Program-made: the position numbers and the translations under genes
Notes under the pieces: generated by a model
Told to the model about the DNA's origin: nothing
Database searches by the model: none
Seen by the model: only the letters and a program-made list of their open reading frames with translations
Assembly: GCA_964492485.1 (NCBI GenBank)
Contig: CAZBKM010000006.1
Location: 62,001-126,000 of the forward strand
Reading direction: 5' to 3'
DNA: 64,000 nucleotides
Source: UBA5336 sp964492485
GTDB taxonomy: Bacteria > Pseudomonadota > Alphaproteobacteria > Caulobacterales > Hyphomonadaceae
Shown: positions 59,936-64,000 of the stretch, piece by piece
Layout: each line of letters opens with the position of its first letter
Numbering within the stretch: position 1 is the stretch's first letter

Positions 59936-61906
59936 GTGGTCTCTGCGTTTCTTTCGTATCTTGATCGGCTGATCGCCCTGCCACCCGAGGCACGGCGCAA
60001 GGCCCTGTTCCGTGCCCGGGCCATCGTGATCTGGTCGCTGGCCATGGCGCCGGTCGGCTTCATCATGGCCTGGCTGGCCGGGGTGCAGCCAGGCGCGGGC
60101 CCCCTGTCTGCGGCCTTCCTCGCCTTCGGATCTGCAGGCATCCTCGGCGCGCCGGCGGTTCTCTGGTTCAGCAAGGACACGACACTGGCCGGGCTCGTCT
60201 TCGGCCTGTCGACGGCGCTCGGCCTCTCGGGTGGCCCCCTCCTGACGGGCGACGCTCAGGCGCAGGGCCTGATCCTGCTGGCTGCAACGCCGGTGATCTT
60301 CGGGTTCATGATCGGCTGGAAGGCCTGCCTGATCTATACCCTGGCGCTCCTGATCTATCTGCCGCTCGTCTTCTGGCGCGACGGGACATGGTCGGTGGCC
60401 AGCGTGCATCATCTTCTGGCGCTGTGTACCGGGACGCTCGGTTCAGGCTTCTCGACCGTGGTCTTCACCCGTGCGAGTGCGGCCGATGCAAGACGTCTGG
60501 CGCGGTTGAGCGCGGACAATGCCCGCCTTGCCCATCGCGATCCCCTGACCGGCCTGCGTAATCGGCGGGCCCTGATGGAGGATCTGTCCGGTCTTGTCGG
60601 ACCCGAGGACCAGCCGGTGCGGAGTGGCGACAAACGCCTCCTGCTTCTCGATCTCGACGGGTTCAAGACGGTCAACGACACGCTGGGCCACCATGCAGGC
60701 GACGCCCTGTTGTGCGAAACGGCGGAGCGCCTGCGGGCCGGGCTGCCCGCCTGGGCACGCGCCTATCGCCTCGGCGGTGACGAGTTTGCCGTCCTGCTGA
60801 CGGCCTGCGACGGCGACCGGGATGCGATCTCGCTCGGACAGCGTCTGCTGTCCACCGTGGGCGCGCCAGCGACCCTGGGGTGCCATGATATGGGCGTCAG
60901 CGCGTCGGTCGGCGTATCGCTGTGCTTCGACGGATCGGTCGACACGCTGGTGAAACAGGCCGATTATGCCCTTCATGCCGCAAAGACGACGCGGCGCGGC
61001 GACGTGGTCCTGTTCAATGCTAGCCTCGGCGCGCGAAAGCTCTGGCGCTCGCTGGTCGAACAGAAGCTCCGGCCCGCCATAGACAGCGGCGCCATTCGCG
61101 TCGCGTTCCAGCCGCAACACGACCTGCAGACCGGCAGGATCGTCGGCCATGAGGCGCTGGCCCGCTGGACCGACCCGGACCTGGGCGACGTCTCGCCGGC
61201 CGACTTTATTCCGATCGCGGAGACGAGCCGGCTGGTGGCCCTGCTCGACCGCCATATCCTCGCGCAATCCCTGGCGGCGCGTGCAGCCATGGGACCGGAA
61301 GGCGGCCGGCTGTCAGTCAACGTGTCGGCGCGAACGCTGGGCGAGCCGGACTTTGCCGACCATGTCGCAGCGGGGCTCGCAGAGGCGGGCCTGCCTGCGG
61401 ATCTTCTGGAACTGGAACTGACCGAGACGGCCCTGATCCAGAGCTGGTCAGCCACCCAGACGAGCCTGACCCGGTTGCGCGATCTTGGCGTGCGCATTGC
61501 CGTGGACGATTTCGGCACCGGTTATTCCTCTCTGAGCTATCTGATCAGGTTCCCGATCCAGACCCTTAAGATCGACCGGTCCTTCCTGGAAAGCGCCAAT
61601 GAGCCGAGGGGTCTGGCCGTGATCCGGTCCCTGGTGCGGCTGGCCGACGATATGGGCCTCTGCGTCATTGCGGAAGGCATCGAGACCGCCGCACAGGCCG
61701 GGCTCCTCAGAGGGCTCGGCTGCCGCATCGGTCAGGGCTTCTACTATTCCAGGCCCTCGCTCGTGTCTGCCGATCCTGCGACGGTCGAAGCGCCGTCCAC
61801 GCCCGGGGCGACGCCGCTCAATGTCTACGCCGCAAAGCCCACCCGACCCGAACCGGCCACGACGCAGCCACCTGCCCCGCGTCCCGGTCTCCTGGCGCGG
61901 GGATGA
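59936..61906 (+). CDS. Membrane GGDEF-EAL c-di-GMP protein
   Basis: A 656-residue protein with an N-terminal sensory membrane region of about five to six helices (residues 25-180, no recognised named domain), a GGDEF domain with intact GGDEF at 280-284, and an EAL domain with EAL at 406-408 and the DDFGTGYSSLSYL loop. Both catalytic signatures are preserved, so it could make and break cyclic di-GMP. The RxxD inhibitory site normally just before GGDEF is absent (PAWARAYRLGG). The start is taken as GTG 59936, about 7 nt after an AGGGG ribosome site; a TTG at 59921 is the alternative. The C-terminal about 50 residues are a Pro/Ala-rich tail. Confidence 0.88.
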   Translation: MVSAFLSYLDRLIALPPEARRKALFRARAIVIWSLAMAPVGFIMAWLAGVQPGAGPLSAAFLAFGSAGILGAPAVLWFSKDTTLAGLVFGLSTALGLSGGPLLTGDAQAQGLILLAATPVIFGFMIGWKACLIYTLALLIYLPLVFWRDGTWSVASVHHLLALCTGTLGSGFSTVVFTRASAADARRLARLSADNARLAHRDPLTGLRNRRALMEDLSGLVGPEDQPVRSGDKRLLLLDLDGFKTVNDTLGHHAGDALLCETAERLRAGLPAWARAYRLGGDEFAVLLTACDGDRDAISLGQRLLSTVGAPATLGCHDMGVSASVGVSLCFDGSVDTLVKQADYALHAAKTTRRGDVVLFNASLGARKLWRSLVEQKLRPAIDSGAIRVAFQPQHDLQTGRIVGHEALARWTDPDLGDVSPADFIPIAETSRLVALLDRHILAQSLAARAAMGPEGGRLSVNVSARTLGEPDFADHVAAGLAEAGLPADLLELELTETALIQSWSATQTSLTRLRDLGVRIAVDDFGTGYSSLSYLIRFPIQTLKIDRSFLESANEPRGLAVIRSLVRLADDMGLCVIAEGIETAAQAGLLRGLGCRIGQGFYYSRPSLVSADPATVEAPSTPGATPLNVYAAKPTRPEPATTQPPAPRPGLLARG

Positions 61907-61994
61907 CCCCGGGCCAGGAGACCGCGTTCGCCTGAGCGGGTTGGCATCCGCAATGGGCGAAATTGCTCCGCAGCGGCCTGAACCCGATCCGGCT

Positions 61995-62176
61995 CAATGA
62001 AGATGCGCCATGTTCCTGTTTTCAAGCATTTTCTTAGAGCAAGTTCGGAGCAAACGGGATCGGTTGCAAACCGACACTTGCGCAAGACCAATGATGTAAA
62101 GCGACGGTCTGGAGTGAAGCGAAAGACCGGTGCATTTTCGCGAACCGGTGCGCACTTCGCTCGAAAATGCGCTAGC
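61995..62176. repeat. Mosaic repeat, rearranged order (inverted R2/R1 half, R3, R1)
   Basis: From left: an inverted piece (GAAGATGCGCCATGTTCCTG then TTTTCAAGCATTTTCTTAGA, the reverse complement of the R1-R2 junction), R3 (GGAGCAAACGGGATCGGTTG ... GCGCAAGACCAATGATGTAA ... GCGACGGTCTGGAGT), then a complete R1 (GCATTTTCGCGAACCGGTGC ... TCGAAAATGCGC). The last bases reach the methyltransferase stop codon (62172-62174). The rest of 61907-61994 shows nothing. Confidence 0.88.
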
Positions 62177-63089
62177 CGCCCGGGCGGATCAGGAAGGCGT
62201 GCAGGTTGTCGTTGGTGTAGCGCGTCAGACGGTTCTTCAGTCTGAAGTCGAAGCCCGTCGCCTCGGCCATCGCCCTCAGGCTACGGATCGTGAAATAGTT
62301 CAGGTGATCAGGAAAACGGAAGCCGCACCAGTCGACGCCCCTCACGATCCGGTTCAGCGTCGCGAAATTCGGGACTTTCACATAAAGGACGCCGCCGGGC
62401 TTCAGGGTACGGAAGGCCTCTCGCAGCACGGCACGCGGATGCAGTTCATGCTCCAGATAGGAGCGCATGATCATGCCGTCGAAGGTACCATCCGCGAACG
62501 TGGCCAATCCTTCCAGCGCAGGCGCGTGCACAACGTCGCCGCCGCGCTTCGCCATCTCTGGGCGGCAGGCCTCGGCCGCCGCCTTCTCGATCTCGATGCC
62601 GAAGGGGATGAAGACATCCGGAATGCGATTGCGCCCGCCGCATCCGACATCCAGAACATGACCGCTGGAGACATGCTCGCAGAGATACTGCCACTCGTCG
62701 TCACGCGCCAGGTGAAGGCGCCACCTGGTCGACTGGTCGAGCCAGGAGACAATCGGCTGCCTTGCCCGCCGTCGCTTCTTTTCCTTGGCAAATTGCTGTG
62801 TCCAGGCCAGGTCTTCCGACAGGGCCGCATAGTCGGGCGCGGACTCAAGAAAGACGAAATCACAGGTGCGGCACGCCACCGTTTGCCAACCGCCCCGGGC
62901 CAGCCCGGCAAGCGGCCTGTGATCACTACCGTCGCTGGCCGGGCACGTCCTGGCCAGCTTCTGCGTCTCGTCAAAGGCCGTGCGCGCAAGCTCCGATTGA
63001 ATGACGGGGAGGCAGAAAGAGATACCAGAAAGTTGAGATCGAGAAGAAATACTTTCGTTCGAAACAGCCTTTCGGCCGATCTGCGACAC
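62172..63089 (-). CDS. Class I SAM-dependent methyltransferase
   Basis: A 305-residue methyltransferase. An N-terminal Cys/His segment (Cys49, Cys73 and Cys76 in KLARTCPASDGSDHRPL and VACRTCDFVFL) looks like a metal-binding knuckle of sugar/nucleotide-type methyltransferases. The Rossmann domain follows, with motif I VLDVGCGGRN (146-153), FGIEIEKAAAEACR, TFDGMIMRSYLEHELHPRAVLREAFRTLKPGG and VPNFATLNRIV. The substrate is unknown. The start is uncertain: I use GTG 63089, since no ATG lies in this frame near the N-terminus. The N-terminal about 40 codons are lower in GC and less family-like. Confidence 0.75.
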   Translation of the reverse strand: MSQIGRKAVSNESISSRSQLSGISFCLPVIQSELARTAFDETQKLARTCPASDGSDHRPLAGLARGGWQTVACRTCDFVFLESAPDYAALSEDLAWTQQFAKEKKRRRARQPIVSWLDQSTRWRLHLARDDEWQYLCEHVSSGHVLDVGCGGRNRIPDVFIPFGIEIEKAAAEACRPEMAKRGGDVVHAPALEGLATFADGTFDGMIMRSYLEHELHPRAVLREAFRTLKPGGVLYVKVPNFATLNRIVRGVDWCGFRFPDHLNYFTIRSLRAMAEATGFDFRLKNRLTRYTNDNLHAFLIRPGG

Positions 63090-63202
63090 ATGCAGGCGCC
63101 AACCCGTTCCAGGGCGCTCACACGATGCTGCGCACAACCTTTTGGGGCATTCACCACGTCTAGTCGGATCGCGATCGCCGTCCGGACTTGCCGGCGCGGC
63201 GC

Positions 63203-63234
63203 TCAGTCCCCCGAGAATATCAGTCCCCCGAGAA
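63203..63234. repeat. 15-bp direct duplication at a stop codon
   Basis: TCAGTCCCCCGAGAA occurs at 63203-63217 and 63220-63234 (17-nt period). On the minus strand this duplicates the last codons and stop of the enoyl-CoA hydratase-like gene (TTCTCGGGGGACTGA twice). A small recent slippage duplication. Confidence 0.85.
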
Positions 63235-63996
63235 GACCGGTGGCCGCTTCTCGAAGAAGGCGCGCACGGCCTCTTCATGGTCGCGGGTGTCCCGTGCCAG
63301 AAGGAACTGGTCGCGGTCCATGTAACTCGTGGCGTGCGCCAGCGGCTGTGCCGCCACATCCACGGCCTGCTTGGTCATGCGCAGCGCCAGGGGTGGCAGC
63401 GCGGCATAGCGTTCGGCCAGGGCCAGGGCGGCGGCCGTGCTCGCGCCCGGCGCCGTGATTTCGTCCACCAGCCCCCAGGCGTGTGCGGTCTCAGCCTCCA
63501 GCGTCTCGCCAAGGGCGATCAGGCGCTTTGCGCGAGAGGGACCAAGCAGGGCGACGAGCCGGGGGACCGACCGCCAGCTCATGTTCATGCCGAGCGGGAC
63601 TTCCGGCAGCCGGAACCGCGCCGTCTGCGAGGCGATTCGGTGATCGCACGCCACAGCCAGGGCGAGACCTCCACCGATGCAGAACGCCTCGATGGCCACG
63701 AGGGTGATCTGTTCCAGGTCTGCCCAGGCCTGGCAAAGGTCTGGCCCCAACCGCACGGCTGCACGCTGCGCCAGCAGGCCGGACTCGTCCTGGGCCAGGC
63801 GTGCGGGATCGTTCAGATCGACGCCGGCGGAAAAGACCTGCCCTCCGCGCAGCACCACGACGGAACTGTCCACATCCTCGGCGAGGCGTCCGGCCACGGT
63901 CTTCAGATCGCGCATGACCTCCACCGACAGGGCATTCAGTCGGTCGCCCCGGTCAAAGGTCACTTCGACGACCCGCCCCCGGCGCGAGACGCGCAC
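63220..63996 (-). CDS. Enoyl-CoA hydratase/isomerase family protein (5' end near window edge)
   Basis: At least 258 residues. Crotonase fold: FSAGVDLNDP and AFCIGGGLALAVACDHRIASQTARFRLPEVPLGMNMSWRSVPRLV. The first hydratase glutamate is replaced by Gly (GGGLALA), while the second (LPEVPLG) is kept. Activity may therefore be isomerase or another crotonase reaction rather than classical hydration. The first codon in the window usable as start is GTG 63996. The frame is open to the edge, so the true start may lie outside. The stop codon is within a 15-bp duplication. Confidence 0.83.
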   Translation of the reverse strand: MRVSRRGRVVEVTFDRGDRLNALSVEVMRDLKTVAGRLAEDVDSSVVVLRGGQVFSAGVDLNDPARLAQDESGLLAQRAAVRLGPDLCQAWADLEQITLVAIEAFCIGGGLALAVACDHRIASQTARFRLPEVPLGMNMSWRSVPRLVALLGPSRAKRLIALGETLEAETAHAWGLVDEITAPGASTAAALALAERYAALPPLALRMTKQAVDVAAQPLAHATSYMDRDQFLLARDTRDHEEAVRAFFEKRPPVFSGD

Positions 63997-64000
63997 CGCC

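Overview
The window is GC-rich, densely coding, ordinary chromosomal DNA of an alphaproteobacterium. Pointers are a near-complete Rhodobacter-type gene transfer agent (GTA) head-tail cluster, a FeuP/FeuQ-like two-component pair joined to cytochrome c maturation genes, and an alpha/beta hydrolase-OsmC fusion. The gene content suggests the Caulobacterales/Maricaulales/Hyphomonadaceae neighbourhood; this is inference, since no rRNA or other marker gene lies here. I saw no tRNA, rRNA or CRISPR array.

Layout. 1-2.1 kb (minus): edge of a 3TM-holin-like gene, a nitronate monooxygenase, and a small ORF whose N-terminus is made of repeat DNA. 2.2-9.1 kb (plus): methylmalonyl-CoA mutase (both subunits), YbjQ, a zincin, an amidase and a GFA-family protein. 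9.1-19.3 kb (minus): ECF sigma/anti-sigma/periplasmic sensor, EF-hand protein, glnE, a two-component system with a Do-type protease, and the hydrolase-OsmC fusion. 19.6-25.6 kb (minus): PepSY protein, response regulator, histidine kinase, ccmI-like gene, ccmE, ccmF and ccmH, apparently one transcription unit. 25.6-26.6 kb: a DnaJ-family co-chaperone.

26.6-40.4 kb (minus): GTA genes 15, 14, 13, 12, 11, a tail assembly chaperone, 10, 9, 8, 6, 5, 4, 3.5, 3 and 2. Between portal (gene 3) and terminase (gene 2) sits an opposite-strand operon: a ParA-family ATPase overlapping a small hydrophilic partner of unknown function. This is the most unusual arrangement in the window.

40.5-44.8 kb: a small membrane ORF, a RelE/HigB-like toxin remnant, a Cys/Met-metabolism PLP enzyme, a crotonase and a second nitronate monooxygenase. 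45.0-56.3 kb (plus): a self-contained type I secretion locus with a 2271-residue cadherin-repeat/RTX-like surface protein followed by ABC transporter, HlyD adaptor and TolC-type channel. 56.4-64 kb: MetY, a Tat-exported DUF839/PhoX-like protein, DUF2905, a GGDEF-EAL protein, a methyltransferase and an enoyl-CoA hydratase/isomerase reaching the right edge.

Threaded through the window is a mosaic family of interspersed palindromic repeats (about 1.9, 10.6, 14.3, 19.5, 41.3, 59.5 and 62.1 kb). It is tandemly doubled at three sites and read in frame into at least two predicted proteins.
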